A DNA stretch of 64,000 nt from Toxorhynchites rutilus septentrionalis. Taxonomy: Eukaryota; Arthropoda; Insecta; Diptera; Culicidae. The notes under the pieces are model-generated. The model saw nothing but the letters and a program-made list of their open reading frames with translations. It did not search any database and was not told where the DNA came from. The stretch's first letter is position 1; each line of letters opens with the position of its first letter. The translations under genes and the position numbers were made by a program. Location of the stretch: the NCBI RefSeq assembly GCF_029784135.1, contig NC_073745.1, positions 64,014,218 through 64,078,217 on the forward strand. The letters are read 5' to 3'. Shown here piece by piece: positions 1 through 11,186 of this stretch.

Positions 1-944
1 AATTTATCAAAGCTTTTTCTTACCACCACAGCAAATGGGAATTTTTTGACTCAAGCGTAACTTTTGAAAAGGGCGTATCGATTTTAGAAAGAGATATCTT
101 TGATAAATTATATCTCAAAAACTATGAGTCGTATCGAAATAGTGTCTTAGAAAGGGTTCTGTAATGATGTTAAAACGTAAAAAATATACACTGCGCAGAC
201 AAAATATGTAATCTTTTTTTTATTTACAAAAAAAACTTTAATTAGCAATATCTAAAATATATATTTTTTTATTTTTTAAATTTTTTTTTTCATATAAAAT
301 AGTAGTCATGTAGAAAATTTCGAAAATCACTCCAAGATGGTAAAACTATTTTTTAGCAAGCTTTGTGGAACTTAAATTTTTTATGAATTTTCGGAACTTC
401 GAATATTTGTATGTTAACAATCATTTTTAGCCACAAATAATGAACCTTGATGTGATTTAGAATAAAAAAGCCCTCTATCAATCTCCTACTGAATGCAGCC
501 ATTCTCGAGATATTTTAAAAATATTTTCTAATTAATTGTCTTTTTTAATTTTTTTTTTAAATTTATATACATATGTATTTTTTAATATTTTTTTAAAAAA
601 ATTTCATATAAAATAGAAGTCATGTAGAAAATTTAAAAAATAAGTCCAAGATGGTAGAACTATGTTGGACGAATTTTTTGGAACATCGAAATTTTGTATG
701 TTAACAATCATTTTTAGCCACAAATTATAAATCCTGATGTAATTTAGAGCAAAAAAGCTCTTCATCAGCTCTTCAAAACATTTGAAGACATGTAGGTTAA
801 AACTCCTAAACATAAAAGTTGCCCATGTATATTTTTACAGTTACCTAAACGTACATTTTTACCATAATGATGTATTTGGAAAAGTTGTTGAAAATTTTAA
901 GCAAATTCATAAAATTTAATGAACATGACGGTATAACATGGACA

Positions 945-1200
945 TGGATTTCTGTCTGTCTGTCTGTCTGTCTCTCTTATTTTTATGGACTCGGAAACTA
1001 CTCGGAAAATTTATATGTAGAGGTTTTTGGGGTCGGGGAAGGTTTACAAATTAAATTTTAAAATTTCTGTATTACTCTTAGAATTAATCAAGCAAATGAA
1101 ACCAAATTTGGCATGTGAAAGTTTTAGGGTGCAATAAATGTTTTTACGGTGGTTAGATACTCCTCCCCCCTCTTTAGAGAGAGGGGGGGGGGGGGGTAAT
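945..1200 (+). mobile_element. Internal Helitron-type fragment
   Basis: The stretch starts in a GTCTGTCTGTC run and goes on through GGACTCGGAAACTACT, GGGGTCGGGGAAGG, one copy of the internal minisatellite (ATTAATCAAGCAAATGAAAC and GGGTGCAATAAATG) and a purine/pyrimidine-rich CTCCCCCC...GAGAGGGGG tract. The order is the same as in the complete element at 33658-34323. The 3' CTAG end is missing, and a different short Helitron begins 47 bases downstream. Confidence 0.6.
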
Positions 1201-1247
1201 AGCAAAGGATTTTAATGTGATAAAACTCACTCCTATATCGTCTTATA

Positions 1248-1628
1248 TCTATATAAATAAAAATGCGTCGCGGAATGTGTTGATAAGAGCAAAGCTCGAG
1301 GAAGGAATTGCCCGATTGAAGGCTGTCTTCATTCTATCATATTTTCTGCATCAAACATTTATTCCATGTAACGATGAAATCTGTTATTTGCAAGTGGATG
1401 AAAAATCTTACACGAGAATTATGTCTGAAAATAATCTGATCTTTCAATGTCAAGTTTTGGTAGAAGTACTGAAATTGCATGGTGAAAAATAATTTTAAAG
1501 GGTAGATTAGAAGATCATTCAATGAACAGTTCTGCGATTGGACCCATGAACGTGAGATGAGTAAGAAAACGTGGATGTGATAACGAAAAATAAATTTTGA
1601 GTGGGACGAAGTTTGCCGGGTCAGCTAG
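1248..1628 (+). mobile_element. Short non-autonomous Helitron-type element
   Basis: The element starts TCTATATAAATAAAAATG after an A and ends GCCGGGTCAGCTAG before a T. This is the A|TC...CTAG|T arrangement of Helitrons, with no target duplication. The 3' end is almost identical to those at 4722 (opposite strand) and 33658, but the 5' part and interior differ (GCGTCGCGGAATGTG), so it is a separate subfamily of about 381 bp. No Rep/helicase coding sequence is present, so it would need an enzyme supplied in trans. Confidence 0.65.
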
Positions 1629-2714
1629 TTTACTATAAAAAAGACAATAAGTTAGGAATATTTTTTTAAATATCTGATTGCATTTAGAAGGAGATTGATA
1701 AAGAGCTTTTTTGTTTTAAATCACATCAGGATTCATAATTTGTGGCTAAAAGTGATTGTTAACATACAAAAAATCGAAGTTTCGAAAATTCATAAAAATT
1801 CGATGTTCCACAATATTCGTCGAAAAAATTTACCATCTTGGACCCATCTTTTAAATTTTCCACATGACCTCTATGAAAAAAATTAAAAAATTACAAAAAA
1901 CATAAATTTCAAAAATAAATAAATTAAAAAAGACAATAAATTAGAAATGTTTTTTCAAATATCTCGAGAATGGCTGGATTTAGTAGGAGATTGATGAAGA
2001 GCTTTTTTTTTAATTTTAAATCACATCAGGATTCATAATTTGTGGCTAAAAATGATTGTTCACATAAAAAAATTCGAAGTTTCAAAAATTCATAAAAAAA
2101 CGATGTTCAACAAAATTCGTCAAAAATAGTTTTACAATCTGTAAATTGTAAATAAAAAAGGAGTACTAATTTGTTTTCTCAGTGTATATTTTTTGTTTTA
2201 AGGCAGTATTCTAGTCTAGAAATTTAAAAAAAAAACAATATTTTTTTCCTTCATATTTATGTAGTCTAGGCATTCAAGAATATACCCTAGAAAGAACGTA
2301 TCGAAAATCTTATTATTTACCGAGTTGAAGCCATTTTAGTGACGCGGTATCTAACCTAGTTTTTTTCCAAACTGGCGTATACGATATCTCAAGTTCTACT
2401 GAACCGATTCATGTCGAAATTATATGGATACAATCTGCAGGCATCTCTCTATCGCTAAAAAAATTATATTTTCTAAATTTTACTATTTTTAAAAAATCGG
2501 AAAACGTAAGAAAAACATTTTAAATCGCATTTTGTTTTTTAAACAGCTGCCATTTTGTCAAAAAACATGTTTTAACTTATCCGAGGTTCATGCGATAGCG
2601 GCATCTTTACTGATTAAGGATCTGTTCGATTTTTTTTTATTTCAGATAACCAGAAGGGCTGTGTACGCCATGGCACAACTTTTTTTGAACCCCTCTCACT
2701 CCATCAGCTCTTAA

Positions 2715-3955
2715 CCCATTTTAGGCCAAGCGTTCGAAAAATCGAACATTAACTTTGATAATTTTTTATGTCTTTGAAAGCAACCATGTATTAATGTTTT
2801 CGTACCAAAAGATAACTTAATTCATTAGCTTCAACTTACCATCACTTCCTTTTAATTTCGTATAACTTTATTGAACAATAAATACGATTTAAAGCAAGTA
2901 TGTATGGAAGCTGTTTTCAATTTCAATAAAGAAAAACTCACAAAAAAACTAAAATATGTGAACTTTTCTACAATATTACTTTGATGAAAGAACAAACATT
3001 GTATTGTAGGGCAAAAATCATTCGATTGAGCCTCCTACAGGGAACTAACAGCCAGAAAAATTAAGTGTTCGAAAAATCGAACGTTGGCCATAACGAACTT
3101 TTTTTTTCTATTGTTTATAAACCAATAAATCTAATCTCCGCAGTGCACTCTGTTTACACTACACTAACCTCCGCAGTGCACTTGTTTACTTTGGAAGATG
3201 GATAGTTATTTCATTTATTTTTGAATTTTCAAATGTGAATGTGTACAAGTATCGATTAATTTAGCAAAGATTGTTGAAAATCTGTATGATTTTTCATCCG
3301 TAATTACCGTGTCTGGAAGTGCTGTGGGAATCATCAGTACGTGTAACGAGGGTTCTAATGAAATTGCTGGTGCGAATATTCTTCCGCCGGATCCGGTGGG
3401 CGATCTCATCGATGAAAAAAAAACCTAAATGATGATTCTATTCAACTGGATAATAACCATCAAACACTCAATGCCATTGTTTTTTTCGCAGAGTTCTTGC
3501 ACTTTGTAGGTTTTGGGAAATGTTCGAAATGTTCGGAGAGAAATAGTTCTTAAGCATTGACATTTCTCCACGGTCAAACATTGCAAAATTAACAGAAAGA
3601 AAAAAATTACATGGAATAAGAAAGGTCACATCTCACCATAGGATAATGATTACGGTTTATACTTAAAGACCTCCATCCACCTGTGCTGGCTCGTCGCGAA
3701 ATGTGAAATTATGCCTTTATGAATGCCGCATATTAGCTAATTGATGTGACTTTTAGTTCACAGTATGTTTGTGCTTGCACAAAAAAAAGTGCGAGTTTCG
3801 GCCAATGTTCGATTTTTCGAACAGCCATTTCCCGGAAAATGGAAGATGGGAAAAAAATAATTCTTGAATATTGGGGTTTCTTTAGTGTCAATAATCAAAA
3901 TTACGCAAGTGGCTTTCGTTAAGAAAATATTTTTTACGGCTTGGTCGTTAATGGG
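2715..3955. mobile_element. piggyBac-like element, 1.24 kb, non-autonomous
   Basis: TTAA lies on both sides (2711-2714 and 3956-3959). The ends are CCCATTTTAGGCCAAG and CTTGGTCGTTAATGGG, so both termini begin CCCATT on their own strands, as expected for piggyBac-type TTAA transposons. The palindrome GTTCGAAAAATCGAAC occurs near both ends (about 2733 and 3068, and inverted near 3805). From about 3309 a short frame reads SGSAVGIISTCNEGSNE, then ILPPDPVGDL, before a stop. It resembles the acidic N-terminal region of piggyBac transposases, but the match is weak. No catalytic domain is left. An alternative is an unrelated MITE that also targets TTAA. Confidence 0.65.
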
Positions 3956-4138
3956 TTAACTATTCTGGTTGTGCATTTTTTTCTGTTCAATGTTTGTTTT
4001 ACTGCTAAAAAATAGATAAACAAATAATGATATAATGGATAGTGAAAATATTCTTTGTTTTATTTTAACGGAACTCGACAAAACGTCCGAAAATCGTGTC
4101 TCTACACTAGAATACCCCCTTAACATCAATACACTATA

Positions 4139-4495
4139 GGGGTAGTCCGGAGGTCCGGCATCTTTGAAAAAATAAGATTGAGTCGGGAAAAACGGACACT
4201 TGGCGGGAAGAATGATGGTAAAACATTCACCTAACGAAAAATACACCATAAAATTACCCGATAATAATGAGAACTATACTTTCTGCAGACGAAAATTTAC
4301 ATCGAGCTGCCCTTCGTAGATTACTTTTTTGTTTTTATTTACAATTTTAACGGAAAGTCAGCTAGGTGTACACAGTAAGTGTCAAAGTGTGTATACAAAT
4401 ATACACGGTATTGCAAGTTTGTACAGCATTACAATTTAAAATTGAAATCTAATTTATCAATTATACAGGGGTGTCCGTCTTTCCCGACTTTCCCC
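4139..4495. mobile_element. TA-flanked MITE with GGGG ends
   Basis: This 357-bp insertion sits in the right arm of family A. The copy at 35323-35345 reads ATCAATACTCTATAACTC without interruption. Here ACACTATA is followed by GGGGTAGTCCGG, and the element ends CCGACTTTCCCC before TAACTC, giving a TA duplication. The terminal repeats are imperfect, and GTCGGGAAAAACGGACAC near 4174 recurs inverted near 4470. It is non-coding. Confidence 0.55.
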
Positions 4496-4721
4496 TAACT
4501 CTTTCTAAGACACTATTTCGGTACGACTCATAGTTTTTGAGATATAATTTATCAAAGATTTCTCCTACTAAAATCGATACGCCCTATTGAAAAGTTACGC
4601 TTGAGTCAAAAAATTGTCAATTGCTGTGGAAAACTCATATTTCCTTTAACACAAACGGAATACAAACTTTCATTCGAATCAAAGATACTTATGTTTTGTT
4701 ATTTATCGATTTCATTTGGAA

Positions 4722-5400
4722 CTAGCTGACCCGGCAAACTTCGTCCCGCCCATTTACTTGATTAATTCTCGAGTAATGCAGAAATTTGTGTTTTATTTGT
4801 ATGGCAGCCACCCCTAAGAGAGGGGGGAGGGGTATCTAACCACCATAGAAACATTCATTGCACCCTAAAGTTTCCATATGCCTAATTTGGTTTAATTTGC
4901 TTGATTAATTCTCGGGTAATGCAAAAATGTGTGTTTCATTTGTACGGCAGCCCCCTCTAAGAGAGGGGGAAGGAGTATCTTAACACCATAGAAACATTTA
5001 TTGCATCCTAAAACCTCCACATGCCAAATTTGGTTTCATTTGCTTGATTAATTCTCGAGTAATGCAGAAATTTGTGTTTCATTTGTATGGCAGCCCCCCC
5101 TTTGAGTGGGGGAAGGACTGTCTAACCATCATAGAAACATTTATTGCACCCTAAAACTTTCACATGCCAACTTTGGTTTCGTTTGCTTGGTTAATTTCCG
5201 AGTAATGCAGAAATTTGTGTTTCATTTGTATGGCAGCCCCCCCTTAGAGAGGGGGGAGGGGTCTCAAAATATCACGAAAACCTTCCCCGGCCCCAAAAAC
5301 CCCTACATACCAATTTTCATGTCGATCGGTTCAGTAGTCTATAAGAATCAGACAGACAGACAGACATCACTCCATTTATATATATATATATATAGATAGA
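4722..5400 (-). mobile_element. Non-autonomous Helitron-type element
   Basis: On the minus strand the element runs from TCTATCTATATATATA to GCCGGGTCAGCTAG, 679 bp. Removing it joins CATTTGGAA to TTGCTC, which restores the terminal sequence of family A exactly as seen uninterrupted at 35559-35572. That is a precise insertion between A and T with no target duplication, the Helitron hallmark. Inside are about four copies of a roughly 160-bp repeat, each with the phrase TTCTCGAGTAATGCAGAAAT and a variable C-rich/G-rich tract. Short open frames inside are chance. No Rep/helicase is encoded. Confidence 0.8.
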
Positions 5401-5407
5401 TTGCTCA

Positions 5408-6794
5408 ATATGTTATGAGGCAATGACAGAAAAGTTATCATAATTTCACCCGGTTGCATTTATTTGTTGCACGCTGCTGGGTGAGTGCGAAAAATGTTTC
5501 AATTAATGTTGCAACAACCAAATATTAATTCCACCCCAGTGATAGTAGCGTGTGTTCCGTAATTAACAAACCGGACCTTCGACATCGAACATAAATATCA
5601 AACGCTGTAACAAGGTGGTAAAATGCCAGAAGGACTCCCGACATGGCGGTTGTAATCACACGCGCGTTAATGTTTCCCTGTTCACTTTACAATCACAATT
5701 ATTTTGTTCCTGGTTTGCATCGTTTGCTGATATCAGTAATAATAATAATAATAACGTGGACACAGGAAATTACGCGTTAAGTCTTCCTTGTGTGAGGGAT
5801 GAAAGAGTAACAGAAAAAAAGAAAATCGAGTCATGATGTTGTTCCTCGTTCCGCTGCTGCTGCTCCTCGTTCATTTCATTGTGCGGCCGCTGATTTTTAG
5901 TGTCCGCCCGCCGCGGTCTCTGTAATTGTAAACAGTCGTAAAAAGGTTGTATTACACTTCACCCACAGCACCCAGCACAGTTGTTGTGTACGTCAATAAA
6001 CGGGAGCCGACACGATGGCGTGTAAACATAATAACCAGCAGAAGATGATTGTCGGTGGCACTGAATGCCCCCGACACAAAGGCTAACCCAAGAAGCGCCA
6101 CCACTATGGAGCACACTGAGGGAATTAGGAACAGAGGGGCAGAAACAAGTGTGCCAAGATGAATGTCAAGGCCGAAGAGGTTTTGTTTACTGAGATAATT
6201 AATCTTCGTGGAATCAAATTCAACTGGTCCGACGGGAGAAGCAGAGTAGAGACGAACAAACAAAGATGAATTAAAACTTGTTCCTGAGACGGCGGCATAT
6301 AAAATATTTATGACCGTGTCTCAGTTTAAGAAAAAAAAAACTTCAAGTCTGACTAACGCGTTTTTTGGTACTTTGAATAAAGTGCATCCTCGCGTTTATA
6401 GATTGTCAAATCAAAGAGACATAAAGCTTCGGGTTCAGAGCATTTCTAAATTCAAACAACTCATTTTTATATGTCAAACTTCACCCCACAGTATTTGCAT
6501 AATTACACACCCAAAAAAGCACGATCCATCCAGCGTTTTCAAAATACGCTTTATGTAATGAAAACAGCCCCAGCTTGGATGAAGAAACAATTACGGAATC
6601 CCCGGATTCCCGCGTCCCGAAAACACGACGTGGCTAATCGCATTACGAAGTTTTATAAACTCGCTTTATTATTTTTATGGATAAAAAGGCTCAAGTCCAC
6701 GGTTCGGGGATGTGCCCTATATTTGTTTCTGTGTTCTCTCTCACACGCTCACACTCACGCTACCTAATTGCCGGACGGAATAAAAATTTCATCA
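5408..6794. other. Repeat-poor block, no recognised gene
   Basis: This sequence has higher GC and no match to the repeat families elsewhere in the window. It holds a short (AAT)n run near 5740, a CTGCTGCTGCTCCTCG stretch near 5856 and one open frame of about 100 codons on the minus strand (5952-6263), whose composition and residues suggest no known domain. It could be intronic or regulatory DNA. Nothing in it can be named. Confidence 0.4.
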
Positions 6795-6846
6795 GCGCCG
6801 CAAAAAGGATAGCCAAAAATGGTGTAGGCTATCCTTTTAGCGGCGC
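6795..6846. other. Strong hairpin, 20-bp stem and 12-nt loop
   Basis: Left arm 6795-6814 (GCGCCGCAAAAAGGATAGCC) pairs with 6827-6846 with a single A:A mismatch, around the loop AAAAATGGTGTA. The GC-rich base and sharp boundaries stand out in AT-rich surroundings. No second copy is seen in the window. It may be the terminal repeats of a tiny MITE or a folded RNA. Confidence 0.75.
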
Positions 6847-7203
6847 TCCGCTGTGTTCGAGCTAGAAGTAGCAATGTTGTCAAATTTTCAGCTCGATTAT
6901 CTCAGGCATCCATTCAAAAAGTAACTAGAGTTTGAATTTTCCAGAAAATCGGTCTAGTGTTCGAAATTTAAAATTTACACCTCAATACAGAACGTAGTCC
7001 TACATGAAAATTTCGATTTTTTTTATTTATACACCTGGTAGATCTCAATAACGGAAACACATACCTCTTCCAGGATTATTTATTTTTACCTAAAAAAAAT
7101 GTTACCATTAAAAAACTGACGTCCCTTCGATCTCCAGACCACATAAACTATAACATCGAATGTTTCAAACTTGTCCCCTAAAATTTATGTGCTGTTCACA
7201 AAA
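6847..7203. other. Non-coding, nothing identified
   Basis: AT-rich sequence without a credible frame. Near 6984 is AACGTAGTCCTACATGAAAA, a degenerate form of the GACGTAG-NN-CTACGTC palindrome seen at 10304, 21195 and 40295, so this may be the edge of an old repeat. Confidence 0.3.
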
Positions 7204-7207
7204 TTAA

Positions 7208-7319
7208 CCCCTTCCCGTATCATTTAATACATACCAAATCAAGTGATTGCACTACTCTGCTGAGAGTTCTAGCGCCCGATGTACACCACGAGTGAGACTC
7301 GATGTTGTACGGGAAAGGG
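7208..7319. mobile_element. Tiny TTAA-flanked MITE, 112 bp
   Basis: TTAA at 7204-7207 and 7320-7323 brackets a segment that begins CCCCTTCCCGTA and ends GTACGGGAAAGGG. The ends are near-perfect inverted repeats starting CCC, as in piggyBac-type elements. The interior is unique here. It is non-coding. Confidence 0.6.
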
Positions 7320-7323
7320 TTAA

Positions 7324-7942
7324 AGAGGTCATTTGAATATATTTCGTTTGTCGTTAAAATATTAAAAGATCAAAAATTGCTCGAGGATCTCGAAAGTTAA
7401 AAATTGACTGTATTCGTCGAAGTCAAGAAAAATAAGATGACATCCAATATCTCAAAAACGAACAAAAACGCAAAAAAGTCTGTCCGAATTTTTGATATTT
7501 CACGTGAAGAAAAGTCTCAATCTTGGTATCACCAGCTCCAAAACAACTATTGTTTTTTATAATTCTCATAAAAGTTTCTTGAAAACTTGACACTTAAATA
7601 TCTTTTATTTGCTGTTTAATCAAATATCGTAGATCGAAAACCGGTCCAGCGGTTCATCTGTAACGAATAATCAACAAAATGTAAAAGGCCAAATATTTCA
7701 ACCATCCTATAATTCAGGATGATGCACCCTAAATGCCAAAATTAATAAAAATGCGAGCATAAATTTTTCGAAAAAAAAAGGTAAATATGCGAATATTTTT
7801 TCGAAGGAAATGCTGTAACAGAAATTGACGAATCGCCACAGCAAAAGCAGTATTTATTGCGCTGCTAATTTAAATTTTTTTTTCTTTGGATAAAATGACA
7901 TACGATGGTTAGCTACGACTATTTTTGCAAAGGTATTGATAT
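7324..7942. other. Non-coding, nothing identified
   Basis: AT-rich sequence with no convincing frame, RNA gene or recognised repeat. Confidence 0.3.
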
Positions 7943-8574
7943 ACCGTAAACCGGGGGCAAATTGATCACTAATTTCAGAAAAATGTGAATATTTTCGATT
8001 TTTTTTTTGGTAGCTTTATACCCAATTATTTTTAAAACCACTACTGGTGCTAAGCCCATAAAACGTTATGGTAAGTTTTGTGCAAAAAAAAACCCCTTAA
8101 GCGCTAATTTAGAAAATTTTTAGCGGAAAACTTAAAAATGTATCTTCGGGGTGAAATTGATCAATCTATGTTTTTCAGAATTTTCTAGATATAGAAAAAC
8201 AATTATTTCTTCACCTACGGTCATTTAAATGATAATTCAAAGGGTTTGAGGTGACAAAAACCTGATTTAGTCCACCTAAAACTTTAATATGTTTAGCGTT
8301 TATAAATATTGTTTTGATATGTTGAAAATATGTTTTTTTACCATAGTGAAAAATGAAAACGAAAATGCTATTCAGAAAAATGTTAAGTTTCATGCAATTT
8401 AATAAGAGATTCGTTGAGATCCATTGACAAAAAGAACCTATAGATGATCATTGAACATATCAGATTAAAAAAGTTAAAAATTAAATTGCATAATACCTCT
8501 GAAAATTTGGGTTTGTTTTCAGTAATACGTTTGATCAATTTCACCCCGGTGATCAATTTGCCCCCGGATGACGA
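7943..8574. mobile_element. MITE with CCGGGGGCAAATTGATCAC ends
   Basis: The left end reads ACCGTAAACCGGGGGCAAAT and the right end reads the complement of TCCGGGGGCAAATTGATCAC, with TA on the outside at both ends. A further inverted motif GGTGAAATTGATCAA lies inside each end. The same family is at 26968-27876, and its mirror image runs from about 12580 to the assembly gap. The element is about 630 bp and non-coding. Confidence 0.65.
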
Positions 8575-8611
8575 TACTCAAATTGTACTTCGCTGATTCG
8601 CTGATTAGATT

Positions 8612-8856
8612 TTTTTTTTCTACCTTCGCTTATTTTACGTCGGGCTATTTCCATCCCGTTCCGCCATACAGGAACCTGTATCTGACATGCAGACTTAACA
8701 ACCAATAAATCGGAGTAACAGTTTTAATTCACTTCCGAAGGAGACGTAACCAGAGTTATTTTTCGCCTCAGATAATCCAAACGACACCAGCTGGGATTGA
8801 AACCTAGGTCGGCAGGGTTGTAATGCTGTTCAACTAACCACACAACTGCTGGCGCC
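8612..8856 (-). mobile_element. tRNA-derived SINE (family 3), left-arm copy
   Basis: On the minus strand the head reads GGCGCCAGCAGTTGTGTGGT, with an A-box-like TGTGGTTAGTTG and a B-box-like GGTTTCAATCC, then a tail ending in an A-run near 8612. These are RNA polymerase III internal promoter features of a tRNA-derived SINE. It mirrors 12298-12542. No target duplication was found. Confidence 0.6.
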
Positions 8857-8945
8857 GTCGTTCCCTCAAAATTATGTTTTATTTTATTGCTTTTATTTTA
8901 TTGCAATACATTCGTAGAAATATTTCCAATCGTTTGATGTAAACT

Positions 8946-9966
8946 AGGGTGCCAATAAAAATGGTCATCTCGAATTTCAAAAAGTTACCTCATAACAAAA
9001 ATGTTCACCACCTCGAAAAAACTCACTATACAAAATATCAGCTCAATAGAACTTAAGGGAGAGTGGCGCAAAGCGGTCAAAGTTTGAGTTTTTTTGAAAA
9101 TCGAATAATCACCCAAGGGGGGAGAATTTTTTTTTTCAAAAATCGGCACTCTGGAACAGGTGTCACAAACGTTGAAATTTGAGTTTTTTTGAAAAACGGA
9201 AAATCACCGAAAATCGAGGTTTTCAAAAAACAAAGTTTGATGCCAAATGTCTTAAAATTGCATTAATCATCGAGATTTACAGTTATCTCGAATTTTTTTT
9301 GTCAAAAAAAAAAGTTTTTTTGGCGTTTGGTGGTTTTTTCCGCCTGAAAAATCGATTTTCGACATTTTTTTTTTAGACAACTGTAAATTTTGACATGTCA
9401 TGCAATTTTAAGACTTTTGGCATCAAAAAACCCCCGATTTCCGGTGATTTTTCGGTTTTCCAAAAAACTCAAATTTTAACGTTTGTGACACCAGTAAATG
9501 AAGTCCGAATGAGCTAATATTTTGCATAGTGTATATTATCGTGCAAATCGTATCAAGTTCCGAATGAAAAATCGAGATAACTATTTTTATTGGCACCCAA
9601 AACCATACCTTTCGTTTCGTACTCCGAAAAAAACTAAGTCCCAGAATGCCGATTCTTGACGAAAATTTTTTTTTTCTAGATGACACTAGGTCTCCACGTT
9701 TCATGCAATTTTAAGACATTTGGCATCGAAATTTTTTTTTCGAAAACTCCGATTTCCTTTACTCCCCCCTTTGGGTGATTTTTCGATTTTCAAAAAACTC
9801 AAACTTTGAGCGCTTTGCGCTACTCTTCCTTAAGTCCGATTGAGTTGAAATTCGGCATAGGGTGTTTTTTCGAGGTGGTGAACATTTTGTATAGGGTAAC
9901 TTTTTGAAATTTTCACACATTTTTGAAATTCTTTTTGAAATTCCCACACAGTCATTGGTGACCCTA
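8946..9966. mobile_element. Long-TIR element with AGGGTGCCAATAAAAATGG end, left-arm copy
   Basis: The first 180 bases (AGGGTGCCAA, then TTCACCACCTCGAAAAAAC, then GCGCAAAGCGGTCAAAGTTT) return inverted at about 9762-9966, with the outer end reading TTGGTGACCCT. The middle also folds on itself, since TTTTAAGACATTTGGCATC and its complement recur. It is a foldback-like, non-coding element of about 1 kb. Related partial copies lie at 24541-25080 and 61720-61894. Confidence 0.6.
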
Positions 9967-10330
9967 ATGTACACATGTTTGCGATTTATCAATAAAGCGC
10001 TCGACATCTTCCATAATTTAGTTACATTTCCAATTTTTAGATTTTCATTTTAAATCCCATACCTTCCTGTTAAAAAATAGTCCTAAAAATACGATGGAAG
10101 TGATGTCTACTACGTTCGAAATGTCGGAATGTCCTTGATAGAGATGAAACGAATATCCGGTATCCGGCCTATCCGGCCAATATTTGCTACCCGGACGGAT
10201 ACCGGATATTAGAAAAAAACAATAATATCTCTTTGAAACAAGAAAAACTATAACTAAATAGCTCATTAACATAATTTATACTTGATTAAAAGTAAAGATT
10301 TTTGACGTGGGACTACGTCTAACCGGAATA

Positions 10331-10822
<492 letters not shown>

Positions 10823-11186
10823 TATTCCGGTTAGACGTAGTCCCACGTCAAAAATCTTTACTTTTAATCAAGTATAAATTATGTTAATGAGCTATTTAGT
10901 TATAGTTTTTCTTGTTTCAAAGAGATATTATTGTTTTTTTCTAATATCCGGTATCCGTCCGGGTAGCAAATATTGGCCGGATAGGCCGGATACCGGATAT
11001 TCGTTTCATCTCTATCAAGGACATTCCGACATTTCGAACGTAGTAGACATCACTTCCATCGTATTTTTAGGACTATTTTTTAACAGGAAGGTATGGGATT
11101 TAAAATGAAAATCTAAAAATTGGAAATGTAACTAAATTATGGAAGATGTCGAGCGCTTTATTGATAAATCGCAAACATGTGTACAT

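Larger units (their letters stand above)
1..5407. repeat. Inverted-arm repeat family A, copy 1 (left edge outside the window)
   Basis: The first 180 bases match the left arm of the complete copy at 32502-35572, and 4498-4721 plus 5401-5407 match its right arm. The inner part (about 300-840 and 1695-2120) carries the same interspersed sentence in both orientations, with phrases such as CATAATTTGTGGCTAAA and CCATCTTGGACTCAT. Later insertions break it: Helitrons at 1248 and 4722, a TTAA-flanked element at 2715 and a TA-flanked element at 4139. No coding capacity is visible. Parts between 2210 and 2710 and between 3960 and 4137 are unassigned and may belong to other insertions. Confidence 0.6.

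Noticed and set aside
5952..6263. 103-codon minus-strand frame with hydrophobic stretches
   Set aside because: It could suggest membrane segments, but there is no family resemblance, and chance frames of this length are common in the window.
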